Shown: positions 5,563 through 11,819 of the stretch, in pieces | Layout of the letters: every line of letters begins with the position of its first letter | How positions within the stretch are numbered: position 1 is the first letter of the stretch | Assembly: GCA_029288275.1 (NCBI GenBank) | Contig: JARIHM010000016.1 | Coordinates: 1-11,959, forward strand | Direction of reading: 5' to 3' | DNA length: 11,959 nucleotides | Source of the DNA: Candidatus Saccharimonadota bacterium | GTDB taxonomy: Bacteria; Patescibacteriota; Saccharimonadia; UBA4664 | Program-made: the position numbers and the translations under genes | The notes under the pieces: generated by a model | The model's database searches: none | What the model was told of the DNA's origin: nothing | What the model saw: only the letters and a program-made list of their open reading frames with translations

Positions 5563-5590
5563 ATATTACGCAAAGCGCCACATAGACCAA
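5563..5590 (-). promoter_or_regulatory. Candidate promoter of the histidine phosphatase
   Basis: On the minus strand TTGGTC (5585-5590) and TAATAT (5563-5568) are spaced by 16 bp. The expected start near 5556 gives a leader of about 38 bases. It lies just beyond the terminator at 5617-5648, as expected for a separate transcription unit. Confidence 0.5.
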
Positions 5591-5616
5591 AGCGGAGACC
5601 TAAGATCGAACCATAC

Positions 5617-5648
5617 AAAACGGGGCGCAGCACAGAGGCCGCGCCCCG
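5617..5648 (-). terminator. Terminator of the Gly/Tyr-rich membrane protein gene
   Basis: CGGGGCGC/GCGCCCCG (5621-5628 with 5641-5648) forms an 8-bp stem with a 12-base loop, followed on the minus strand by TTTTGT. It lies 21 bases past the stop at 5670. Confidence 0.85.
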
Positions 5649-5669
5649 GAAGCTGGAGGCTGTCAACTA

Positions 5670-6311
5670 CTACGCCCGGCCGACAGCGAATTTAAACTTC
5701 GCCGCCAGTACTGAGGGGTCTGAGAAGTGATACCCCATACTACACCGGATTTTCAGTTGGGCATCACCGGCGATGAGGTCATCCGGGCCAACGGTCCGTG
5801 CGAAAACCATACCGTCCGGGCCAAAAGCAGGTTGCCCCGCCTTCTCCTCCTTGCTACCATCAGCGTTGGCGAAAAACCCGGCGCAATCCGCCCAGTCGAC
5901 GTCGCTAGAACCCCTGAGTGTTACAGACACCACAAGGGGACTCGTAGCATCCCAGCCGTAGTTCGTGCAGTTGCGCCAGTCTGCGGCCTGGCTACTGGCA
6001 GGCTTCGCCTCGCAAGAGATCGTTGCACCCCTGAAATTAGAAGCCTCCACCTCATTTACCTTCTCATGATCTGGACCCTCCTGAAGCCAGATGATGGCGG
6101 TAATGCCCGCCGCGATCAGAATGGCTACGACCACTACGGCGAGGATCGTCATGGAATAGTCCCAAGGTTTACCACCGCCTCCACCCACTCCGCCCGGAAG
6201 GTGTGAAGGGCCTTGGCCGGCGCCGTAGCCGTAGGATCCAGGCGAGAAGCCATAACCTCCGCCGCCGGCCCCATAAGGACCGCTGGAGCCGCCAGAGCCG
6301 TAAACAGGCAT
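5670..6311 (-). CDS. Single-pass membrane protein with Gly/Tyr-rich N terminus
   Basis: A 213-residue protein of no recognised family. Residues 1-48 are low-complexity Gly/Tyr/Ser/Pro (for example GPYGAGGGGYGFSPGSYGYG). Residues 55-75 are a hydrophobic transmembrane helix (MTILAVVVVAILIAAGITAI), followed by an acidic stretch and a 130-residue domain with four cysteines (100, 115, 143, 190), a number compatible with two disulfides outside the cell. The likely topology is N-terminus in, because the helix is not followed by a cleavage site. GAGG lies eight bases before the ATG. A perfect TTGACA (6376-6381, minus strand) is upstream, but no good -10 stands 16-18 bp from it. It resembles in layout Gly-rich tail-TM-domain proteins of Actinobacteria and CPR bacteria, with no known role. 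Confidence 0.8.
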   Translation of the reverse strand: MPVYGSGGSSGPYGAGGGGYGFSPGSYGYGAGQGPSHLPGGVGGGGGKPWDYSMTILAVVVVAILIAAGITAIIWLQEGPDHEKVNEVEASNFRGATISCEAKPASSQAADWRNCTNYGWDATSPLVVSVTLRGSSDVDWADCAGFFANADGSKEEKAGQPAFGPDGMVFARTVGPDDLIAGDAQLKIRCSMGYHFSDPSVLAAKFKFAVGRA

Positions 6312-6404
6312 CTTATCTACCTCACAATCTGAAGGTGCGACAATCCACTACAAAGATGAGGTTATATGAGCTTTTTGTCAACCCTAACTAAACTGGCTCA
6401 AATG

Positions 6405-6444
6405 CAAAAAGAAAAGTCCCAGAAATACATTCTGGAACTTTTCT
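6405..6444 (-). terminator. Terminator of the tRNA-Leu gene
   Basis: A 15-bp stem with one G-T pair (6410-6424 with 6430-6444) and a five-base loop, followed on the minus strand by a run of five Ts. It lies 26 bases beyond the tRNA 3' end. Confidence 0.88.
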
Positions 6445-6470
6445 TATCCGGAATAAATTGTATCAGACCA

Positions 6471-6556
6471 TGGTGCGCGAGAGAGGACTTGAACCTCCAC
6501 GGCCTTGCGACCACTAGTACCTGAAACTAGCGTGTATACCATTTCACCACTCGCGC
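6471..6556 (-). tRNA. tRNA-Leu (anticodon CAG)
   Basis: An 86-base class II tRNA. The acceptor stem GCGCGAG/CTCGCGC is perfect. The anticodon arm CTAGT-TTCAGGT-ACTAG carries CAG, which reads CUG leucine codons. A long variable arm (GGTCGCAAGGCC) follows, as in leucine tRNAs. The T arm is GAGG-TTCAAGT-CCTC. The discriminator is A, also as expected for leucine, and the CCA tail is encoded (complement of 6471-6473). It has its own promoter and terminator. Confidence 0.96.
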
Positions 6557-6572
6557 AGGTGATAACTTGGTT

Positions 6573-6602
6573 AGATTAGCACATATTAGCGCTTTATATC
6601 AA
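6573..6602 (-). promoter_or_regulatory. Promoter of tRNA-Leu
   Basis: On the minus strand TTGATA (6597-6602) and TAATCT (6573-6578) have 18-bp spacing. The start point would be about 10 bases before the mature tRNA. The -35 overlaps the last codons of the solute-binding protein gene. Confidence 0.55.
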
Positions 6603-8319
6603 CCCACCGGCGCTTGATGGTCCAGCGCTCCACACCGTAAAAACGATCGCTCGGTACTACCAGTCGGCCGGGCGTAATGCCATCGGCATCGGCGCTAACG
6701 GCGTACTGATAGCCGGTTTGATAGAGAACGGCGGCCGGGGCGTCGGCATTCCAGGCCTTAAGGAAGGCGGTGTATTTGGCTTCGCGCAGAGCCGGATCAG
6801 TTTTGATGCGGCCAGCCTCCAACGCCTTATCAGCATCGGCCGAAGCGTAACCCGACAGGTTGACTCCTGGATCCTGCGCCTGGCTGGAGTGCCAGAACGA
6901 GTAAACATCGGGATCAGGGCCAACGTTAATGCCATAGAGCAGCATTTGGAAATTACGCGGGCGCATGTACGTTTGCTGGAGGGTAGTGGCATCGGTAGCA
7001 GTAAGCGCGACCTGCACGCCAAGGGTCGCCAGCTGACGTTTAATTTCCTGGGCGGCGCGTTCTAGCTCGCCGCCGGACTGCGTAACTAAGTTGAGCTTGA
7101 GCGGCTTGCTGGCGGTCCAACCATCAGCTGCCAGGGCCTGCTTAGCGGCAGCTATGTTAAGCTTGGCGGGCGCCGAAGCGTTGGTGTACCCAGTCTGACC
7201 GGGCAAGATTGGCTGAGTTACCACCACACCCTGGCCGTCGGTGGCCTGATCAAGGATTTTCGGACGATTGAGCGCCTGGGTAAGGATACCCCGGAGTGTT
7301 TTATCAGCCAGCGGGCCATCAGTGGTATGAAAGAACAATACCGCCTCCTCGGGCAAAGTAAAGTTGTAGTCGGTCAGGCCGGCCAGCTGATTGCGATGGC
7401 CAAGCTGCTCCGGTCGGATACGTCCAGGCGAGATCACTTGGTGTTGCGCATAGGCATCTAGGGCTTGGTCATCATTGTCATAGAGACGAAAGGTAAATTC
7501 GTCGAGCTTAGGCCGGCCGCCATAATAGCGGGAGTTGGCTGCCAGTGTGATCTCATGGGCGGCTGGCGCGAAGGTCTTAACCATGAAGGGGCCGGTGCCA
7601 ATGGGATGATGATTAAAGTCGGCTTCTCGCAGCTGTGACGGATCGATCGACTCTAGCAGGTGGCGCGGCACGATTTCGAGCGTAGTGGAGTCCATAAATG
7701 AGGCCAGAGGTGCTGGTAGCGTAAACACCACCACATTATCGCCGCGCGTCTCCACCTTCACCCCCTGCCAGCTGGAAGCCAGTGGCGAGCGCGAATCTGG
7801 ATTTTGGATGGCAGTCAGCGTAAAAGCCACGTCGGCCGCAGTAAACGGCACACCGTCCTGCCACTTTACTCCAGGGCGGAGATAAAAGGTGTAGGTGCGG
7901 CCGTCCGACGATACTTCCCAGCGCTCGGCCAGATCTGGCACTACTTGGCGCTGATTATTAAACCGGGTAAGGCCGCTAAAGATCAGTCGATTGACATCAT
8001 CAGATAATTCTGACTCCGGCAGTACCGGGTTAAGCGTGGTTACCGTGCCCACAGCTGCCTCGCTATAGGTGCCACCAGTCACAGGCACTGCCACCTGGGC
8101 GGCCCGATTAAGCAGATTGATCTGCTGCGTTAGGCCCACAAAGCCCACCGCCAAAACGCCGAACCAGCCCAGCAAAAAGCGCCGGACCACCCCTAACTGG
8201 TGCCACTTGCCCCAAATATGCCGATCAATGTAGTTGCCCGCCCATTTGCGCAGAGTGCGCGTGTCTCGCCTGAGGCGCCGCAACGCCCGCCGGTAGCGGA
8301 AACGAAGATAATTAAACAT
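6586..8319 (-). CDS. Membrane-anchored oligopeptide-binding protein (SBP family 5)
   Basis: A 577-residue ABC-type solute-binding protein of the DppA/OppA family. Residues 1-47 are very rich in Arg/Lys, residues 48-64 form one transmembrane helix (FLLGWFGVLAVGFVGL), and the binding domain fills the rest. Family features include the opening GTVTTLNPVLPESELS, LIFSGLTRF, VPDLAERWEVSSDGRTYTF and WQDGVPFTAADVAFTL, and later IGTGPFMV. No lipobox is present, so the protein is anchored by an uncleaved N-terminal helix with a basic cytoplasmic tail. Its ATG overlaps the secG stop by one base (TAATG). No ABC permease or ATPase gene is nearby, so the transport partner is encoded elsewhere or absent. Capture of peptides for an auxotrophic, host-dependent cell is the likely role. 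Confidence 0.9.
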   Translation of the reverse strand: MFNYLRFRYRRALRRLRRDTRTLRKWAGNYIDRHIWGKWHQLGVVRRFLLGWFGVLAVGFVGLTQQINLLNRAAQVAVPVTGGTYSEAAVGTVTTLNPVLPESELSDDVNRLIFSGLTRFNNQRQVVPDLAERWEVSSDGRTYTFYLRPGVKWQDGVPFTAADVAFTLTAIQNPDSRSPLASSWQGVKVETRGDNVVVFTLPAPLASFMDSTTLEIVPRHLLESIDPSQLREADFNHHPIGTGPFMVKTFAPAAHEITLAANSRYYGGRPKLDEFTFRLYDNDDQALDAYAQHQVISPGRIRPEQLGHRNQLAGLTDYNFTLPEEAVLFFHTTDGPLADKTLRGILTQALNRPKILDQATDGQGVVVTQPILPGQTGYTNASAPAKLNIAAAKQALAADGWTASKPLKLNLVTQSGGELERAAQEIKRQLATLGVQVALTATDATTLQQTYMRPRNFQMLLYGINVGPDPDVYSFWHSSQAQDPGVNLSGYASADADKALEAGRIKTDPALREAKYTAFLKAWNADAPAAVLYQTGYQYAVSADADGITPGRLVVPSDRFYGVERWTIKRRWVDIKR

Positions 8320-8540
8320 TACTTCTTGGAGAGAATACTCAAAATTACGCTTAGTACAAAAATTACCGCCAATACAATGGTGGCATTAAAAACTACGGCC
8401 TCAGCGCCACGCTTGGAGCGGTAAAAGTTTGAATCGCCACCAAAAGAGGCTCCCAGGCTCTGGCCGCGAGTTTGGATCAGTACCGTCAGCACCATGAGTA
8501 GGGCCGAGATGACCGTAACAATATTAAAGAGATTTTTCAC
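8319..8540 (-). CDS. secG: Preprotein translocase subunit SecG
   Basis: A 73-residue two-helix membrane protein. It matches SecG: helix 1 (about 5-23) ends in VLIQTRGQSLGASFGG, the conserved cytoplasmic loop continues NFYRSKRGAE, and helix 2 covers about 48-70. SecG is the accessory subunit of SecYEG and aids protein export. The start is GTG at 8540, inside the end of the upstream gene (17-base overlap), with GGAG seven bases before it. Its stop overlaps the ATG of the solute-binding protein. Length is at the short end of the family, as in other CPR genomes. Confidence 0.92.
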   Translation of the reverse strand: MKNLFNIVTVISALLMVLTVLIQTRGQSLGASFGGDSNFYRSKRGAEAVVFNATIVLAVIFVLSVILSILSKK

Positions 8541-8892
8541 GCTTAGACTCCAGCAAATCAGTCAGTAGATAGTTGACCACCCAGATGATAATAGCTGCCA
8601 CCACGGCTGTCCAGAATGATCGCAAATGGAAGCTGGGATAGAACACGGTCACGAGATAAAGCATGAAAGCATTCACGATCAACGTAAAGAGGCCTAGGGT
8701 AAGCAGAATGGCTGGTAACGAGAGCAAAATAATAAGCGGCCGAATAACGGCGTTAACCAGCGAAAAGATTAACGCAGCTGCAATCAGCACGCCGACCTCG
8801 TTATTATAGTTGATGCTGCCGCTCATGAGTTCGGCTGCGGCCCAGAGGCCGAGGAAGTTGACGAGCCAGCGCAAGATGAATTTGCGAATCAT
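8524..8892 (-). CDS. YvlD/phage-holin-4-like four-helix membrane protein
   Basis: A 122-residue integral membrane protein with four hydrophobic segments (about 5-22, 33-50, 53-80 and 90-110) and conserved NAVIRPLIILLSLPA and LGLFTLIVNA motifs of the holin-like YvlD family (Phage_holin_4_2). Despite the name this is a widespread chromosomal family with poorly known function, linked in some bacteria to envelope stress. I see no prophage genes around it. It is the first gene of an operon with secG and the solute-binding protein. The start ATG is preceded by a weak GAGCGGG Shine-Dalgarno. A cell-envelope role is inferred from family and neighbours. Confidence 0.88.
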   Translation of the reverse strand: MIRKFILRWLVNFLGLWAAAELMSGSINYNNEVGVLIAAALIFSLVNAVIRPLIILLSLPAILLTLGLFTLIVNAFMLYLVTVFYPSFHLRSFWTAVVAAIIIWVVNYLLTDLLESKREKSL

Positions 8893-8901
8893 AACCCGCT
8901 C

Positions 8902-8930
8902 ATCTTAGCACATGTGTGGTAATTTGGCAC
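8902..8930 (-). promoter_or_regulatory. Possible promoter of the yvlD-like/secG/SBP operon
   Basis: On the minus strand TAAGAT (8902-8907) is a good -10 ten bases before the ATG. The -35 17 bp upstream (GTGCCA) is poor. If used, the leader would be only a few bases long. Confidence 0.35.
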
Positions 8931-8941
8931 GAGCTAGACAG

Positions 8942-8970
8942 TTGACGCTGACCCAGGGCGATCCTACACT
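8942..8970 (+). promoter_or_regulatory. Promoter of the orphan 145-residue gene
   Basis: TTGACG (8942-8947) and TACACT (8965-8970) are spaced by 17 bp. The start near 8977 leaves about 34 bases before the ATG at 9011, which is preceded by AAAGGAG (8998-9004). Confidence 0.75.
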
Positions 8971-9010
8971 AGCACGGTAGTTGCTTGACCCAGAGTCAAA
9001 GGAGCCTTTG

Positions 9011-9448
9011 ATGTCAGGTAGGTCATGGTGGCACCGTCTTCTGGACCCCACGCCAATGACGCCACCTGGTCCTTTTCCGGCTACTCAGACGGGACGACAG
9101 CTCTACGAAGATTATCGCGCTACCGCCCCGCTGCACGATACGCATCATCACGTCGTCTACCTGGAGCCGGGTGATGTCATCACCAGCATTTATGAGGCCT
9201 CGCCCTCACCGAAGAATCCTGGCCAGCTAGAGCTGTTTCCGTTTGGGCCCGAGCCAGGCACGAGCACGGCACGGGTCACTCAGGCGGGCTATCTCATTCT
9301 CTGTCCCCGTGCACTTGATCCAGGTACGTTCGACTGCCTGATCGAGCATCACCTAGGCTGGCACTGGAGCTGGAATACGCGCAATCTCCGCGCCGTACTC
9401 ATGAATGGCGAGCGCCTCGACTGGATTGAGGTGCCGGCAATGGTGTAG
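9011..9448 (+). CDS. Orphan His/Trp-rich protein, function unknown
   Basis: A 145-residue soluble protein with no recognised family. The N-terminal half is Pro-rich and carries HDTHHH (42-47). The centre is acidic with LEPGDVITSIYEASPSP (51-67). The C-terminal part has CPRALDPGTFDCLIEHHLGWHWSW (98-121, Cys98 and Cys109; His113, 114 and 118) and ends in a strand-like LDWIEVPAMV. The clusters of His could bind metal. There is no signal peptide. I start at 9011 because AAAGGAG is six bases upstream; an in-frame TTG at 8981 lies only about four bases downstream of the expected transcription start and has no Shine-Dalgarno. Promoter, Shine-Dalgarno and terminator all fit, so it is a well-defined single-gene unit. 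Confidence 0.8.
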   Translation: MSGRSWWHRLLDPTPMTPPGPFPATQTGRQLYEDYRATAPLHDTHHHVVYLEPGDVITSIYEASPSPKNPGQLELFPFGPEPGTSTARVTQAGYLILCPRALDPGTFDCLIEHHLGWHWSWNTRNLRAVLMNGERLDWIEVPAMV

Positions 9449-9454
9449 CAGGAT

Positions 9455-9489
9455 GCCCCTAGTGCCTTGGCGCTAGGGGCTTTACGCTT
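9455..9489 (+). terminator. Intrinsic terminator of the orphan 145-residue gene
   Basis: GCCCCTAG/CTAGGGGC (9455-9462 with 9473-9480) is extended inwards by further pairs including G-T, and is followed by TTTACGCTT. The T stretch overlaps the last codons of the convergent uvrC gene. Confidence 0.8.
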
Positions 9490-11038
9490 CCTGAATAGCC
9501 ATGTCATCAGTCGCGGCTTCGGACGGCTCTGGAGCCGCAGATTCAGCAGCCGCTGGCGGCGCGCCTTGGCCTAGAGCTTCACGAATAGCCTGAGCTTTGG
9601 CTGCGCCCACGGCTGCCGCCAGCTCCTCGGCCGAAGCCAGCCGTACCCCACGCACCGAGCCAAACCGCCGAATCAGCTCCTTGCGCGTAGCTGGCCCTAC
9701 ACCGGGAATATCATCGAGCAGGCTGCGCGTTTGGCGCTTGCCACGCAGAAGGCTCTGATACGTAATAGCAAAACGATGAGCTTCATCGCGGACACGTTGC
9801 AAAAGCTGCAATACATACGAGCTAGCTGGCAAGAGGAGGCTCTCATAGTCGGCTCCGGTAACGACCCAGGCCTCACCCTCGTGGCGACCGGATGATATCG
9901 GCCGATCGGCCGGGCGGCGGCGAATGAGTTCCTCTTCGCGTTTGGCCAAGCCGACGGCCGGAATGCTCAACCCCAGCTCGTCCAGCACACCAAGCGCGGC
10001 CGCGAGCTGTGGCTGTCCCCCGTCAATTAGCAAGAGATCAGGCTTACCCCAAGCGGTCAGATTCTTGGCGCTAAACCGGCGCGAAATCACCTCGCGCATG
10101 TGCCCCACATCGTCGTTGCCTTTGAGCCGCATGCTAAAGCGCCGGTACTCATCCCGGTTTGGCACACCATCAGTAAACACAACCATACTGGCCACGTTAT
10201 CTACGCCGCCCAGATGCGAAATGTCGTAGGCCTCAATACGGCGCGGCGGCTCAGGCAGACCGAGCCGTTCGGCCAGCCCCACCAGCGCCTGATCGCGTGT
10301 CAGGTCAAACGCTTCTCGATCGCCAAACACCATTTGCTTGCCAAACGACCGCAGGTCATGCAACTGATCCCGCAGATGCGCCGCTTGCTCAAATTGTTTG
10401 CGTCTGGCGGCAGTCTGCATATCCTTTTCGATCGCTGTCATAAGCTTGGTCTGCTCGCCGCGCAGATACATTTCCAGCCGCCGTATAGTTCGTCGATACT
10501 CAGTCGCCGTAATCGCTCCCGCCTCTGGCCCCGGGCATAAGCCCAAGTGGTACTGCAAGCAGCCCCGCTTAGGCCAATTAGCATGCGTTACATAGGGAAA
10601 TACCTTGCGTAGCATCCGCATTGCCCGCCGCAGAGCATCAGTCGACGTAAACGGCCCATAATAGTGCGCTTTATCATCCATGGGTCGCCGCACATAGCTC
10701 ACTACCGGAAAATCATCAGCCGAGATCTTCACGTACAGCCAGTTTTTGTCATCTTTTAGGTCAATGTTGTATTTGGGCTTGTAGCGCTTGATGAATTCGC
10801 TCTCCAAAAAGAGCGCCTCCACCTCGCTGCCTACGGTAATCCATTCAGTATCGGCAATATCAGCCACCAGCAGCTGGGTCTTGGGGTCACGGTGCTTGTT
10901 CTGAAAGTAGCTCATCACCCGGTTCTTGAGCACCGCTGCTTTGCCAATGTAAATAATTTTATGACCCGCATCACGGTGGAAATACACACCTGGCTCAGCA
11001 GGCAGGTTCTTGAGTTTGGCACGTAGGGCTTCGGTCAT
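9482..11038 (-). CDS. uvrC: Excinuclease ABC subunit C (UvrC)
   Basis: A 518-residue nuclease of UvrABC nucleotide excision repair that makes both incisions around a lesion. The GIY-YIG 3'-nuclease domain is at 17-95 (GVYF and YIG). A UVR helical hairpin for UvrB contact lies around 200-232, the RNase H-like 5'-nuclease domain around 265-430 (AYDISH Asp272, LLLIDGG Asp339, DEAHRF His421), and helix-hairpin-helix repeats at 440-490. An Ala/Glu-rich tail (491-518) is added. It is shorter than E. coli UvrC (about 610), as in many bacteria. Only Cys160 and Cys168 remain in the central region GCLQYHLGLCPGP. I start at 11038, where MTEALRAKLKNLP begins the conserved domain. TATAAT lies seven bases upstream, so translation is probably leaderless. 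Confidence 0.95.
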   Translation of the reverse strand: MTEALRAKLKNLPAEPGVYFHRDAGHKIIYIGKAAVLKNRVMSYFQNKHRDPKTQLLVADIADTEWITVGSEVEALFLESEFIKRYKPKYNIDLKDDKNWLYVKISADDFPVVSYVRRPMDDKAHYYGPFTSTDALRRAMRMLRKVFPYVTHANWPKRGCLQYHLGLCPGPEAGAITATEYRRTIRRLEMYLRGEQTKLMTAIEKDMQTAARRKQFEQAAHLRDQLHDLRSFGKQMVFGDREAFDLTRDQALVGLAERLGLPEPPRRIEAYDISHLGGVDNVASMVVFTDGVPNRDEYRRFSMRLKGNDDVGHMREVISRRFSAKNLTAWGKPDLLLIDGGQPQLAAALGVLDELGLSIPAVGLAKREEELIRRRPADRPISSGRHEGEAWVVTGADYESLLLPASSYVLQLLQRVRDEAHRFAITYQSLLRGKRQTRSLLDDIPGVGPATRKELIRRFGSVRGVRLASAEELAAAVGAAKAQAIREALGQGAPPAAAESAAPEPSEAATDDMAIQEA

Positions 11039-11041
11039 GAG

Positions 11042-11053
11042 TATAATTATAAA
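11042..11053. promoter_or_regulatory. Palindromic divergent -10 element of uvrC
   Basis: TATAATTATA (11042-11051) is a perfect palindrome giving TATAAT on both strands. On the minus strand (11046-11051) it is seven bases from the uvrC ATG. On the plus strand TATAAT or TATAAA (11048-11053) is about 30 bases from the ATG at 11081. No convincing -35 was seen on either side. Confidence 0.55.
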
Positions 11054-11080
11054 TGACCCGTCTAGACCCAGGGAGTGATC

Positions 11081-11251
11081 ATGGAAAAACGGGGCAAAAA
11101 ACGTACCGGTGATAAGAAAAAGCGGGGTCGCAAGATAGACCTGTACTACTTGCGCATCTGCCCTCAATGCGAATCACGCGGCCTTAAGGGCGGTTGCCCT
11201 GGCTGCGGACGCCACTGGCGCTGTCCGGGGCGGCGCTGGCGCCAGGCTTGA
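11081..11251 (+). CDS. Tiny basic zinc-ribbon protein
   Basis: A 56-residue protein. The first 19 residues are almost all Lys/Arg/Gly (MEKRGKKRTGDKKKRGRK). Then CPQC (27-30) and CPGC (39-42) are separated by eight residues, a compact zinc-ribbon pattern CxxC-x8-CxxC, and another Cys48 and many Arg/Trp follow (RRWRQA at the end). GGGAG lies five bases before the ATG. Strong positive charge plus a zinc knuckle suggests nucleic-acid or ribosome binding, but this is inference. It is divergent from uvrC and shares the palindromic -10. Confidence 0.75.
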   Translation: MEKRGKKRTGDKKKRGRKIDLYYLRICPQCESRGLKGGCPGCGRHWRCPGRRWRQA

Positions 11252-11276
11252 TAGAACAAATTAGGTACGGTATAAA
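11248..11276 (+). promoter_or_regulatory. Promoter of the downstream two-gene pair
   Basis: TTGATA (11248-11253) overlaps the stop of the preceding gene, and TATAAA (11271-11276) follows after exactly 17 bp. The start near 11283 leaves about 27 bases before the ATG at 11310, preceded by AGAGAGG. Confidence 0.78.
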
Positions 11277-11309
11277 GTAGCTGGTTCTTCCCTGCCAAGA
11301 GAGGCTACC

Positions 11310-11540
11310 ATGAGTCGTAAGCAGTCCCCCAGCCCCGGAGATGCCGAGCCAGTCCTAGACTTCTCAAGCAATCCGGCGGCGCCTCACACCTGCAAGTGGG
11401 GCCGGCCAGAAACGAGCTATCGTCGCCTAACGCCAGACGGGCCGCTGGTTGAGTTTCGGGTCAAGAAGTGCAAGATACCTAAGTGTACCCAGGTGCTTCC
11501 GGTGGTCAAGCGGTCTCGGCGAGAGCGGAGGCAAGCCTAA
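11310..11540 (+). CDS. Small basic Cys-containing protein
   Basis: A 76-residue protein of unknown family. It starts with a Ser/Pro-rich segment, then HTCKWGRPETSYRR (26-39), a strand-like PLVEFRVKKCKIPKC (45-59) and an Arg-rich end (KRSRRERRQA). His26, Cys28, Cys54 and Cys59 could form one zinc site, though without a standard CxxC. AGAGAGG lies five bases before the ATG. Its TAA overlaps the next ATG by one base (TAATG), so the two are coupled. It could be a nucleic-acid-associated mini-protein given its charge; this is not proven. Confidence 0.75.
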   Translation: MSRKQSPSPGDAEPVLDFSSNPAAPHTCKWGRPETSYRRLTPDGPLVEFRVKKCKIPKCTQVLPVVKRSRRERRQA

Positions 11541-11767
11541 TGTCTGGACGCCTGGGTCAGATCTTGGCTCGAAAAGGCTGGCGGCGCTGCCGTTACTGCG
11601 GCACTCACCTTTCAGGAAACCCCTGCCGCAGCTGCCACGCCTGGATCGCATCGCCGGAGTCCAAGCAACCCAAGCGCGAGCGCCCAGCACCGGTAGCCAT
11701 CTGCTGCCGCAAACCCAAAGTTAAGCACGGTATCTGTACCCGTTGCGGTGCCAGTTTTGGCGCCTAA
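11540..11767 (+). CDS. Small double zinc-ribbon protein
   Basis: A 75-residue protein with two Cys clusters. CRYC (17-20) and CRSC (29-32) repeat the CxxC-x8-CxxC spacing of the mini-protein at 11081. ICC (54-56) and CTRC (66-69) form a second probable zinc site. The rest is Lys/Arg-rich. The start at 11540 is chosen for the TAATG overlap with the previous gene, with GGAGG (11528-11532) seven bases upstream; an earlier in-frame ATG (11483) lies deep inside that gene. Zinc ribbons of this kind are common in ribosomal, RNA polymerase-associated and DNA-binding proteins. The exact role is unknown. Confidence 0.8.
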   Translation: MSGRLGQILARKGWRRCRYCGTHLSGNPCRSCHAWIASPESKQPKRERPAPVAICCRKPKVKHGICTRCGASFGA

Positions 11768-11773
11768 CAGATC

Positions 11774-11812
11774 GGCCGCTCCTGAGTTTCAGGAGCGGCC
11801 TTCACTGTTTTT
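11774..11812 (+). terminator. Strong intrinsic terminator of the zinc-protein cluster
   Basis: A perfect 12-bp stem (GGCCGCTCCTGA at 11774-11785 with its complement 11789-11800), three-base loop, then TTCACTGTTTTT. It lies six bases after the last stop. Confidence 0.9.
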
Positions 11813-11819
11813 AGCGAGC

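Noticed and set aside
4952..5590. Longer histidine phosphatase starting at 5590
   Set aside because: The upstream 24 residues contain the likely promoter region, and the GAGG site and RHG placement favour the ATG at 5518.
6471..6556. tRNA-Leu as an attachment site for a mobile element
   Set aside because: No integrase gene and no repeat of the tRNA 3' end were seen in the window.
8524..8892. Holin-like gene as part of a prophage
   Set aside because: The family is mainly chromosomal, the gene is in an operon with secG, and no other phage gene is present.
8981..9448. TTG start at 8981 for the orphan 145-residue gene
   Set aside because: The promoter places the transcription start near 8977 and the only good Shine-Dalgarno (AAAGGAG) is before the ATG at 9011.
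9482..11167. Longer uvrC starting at 11167
   Set aside because: The extra 43 residues do not match the UvrC N terminus, overlap the divergent zinc-ribbon gene and lie upstream of the -10 box.
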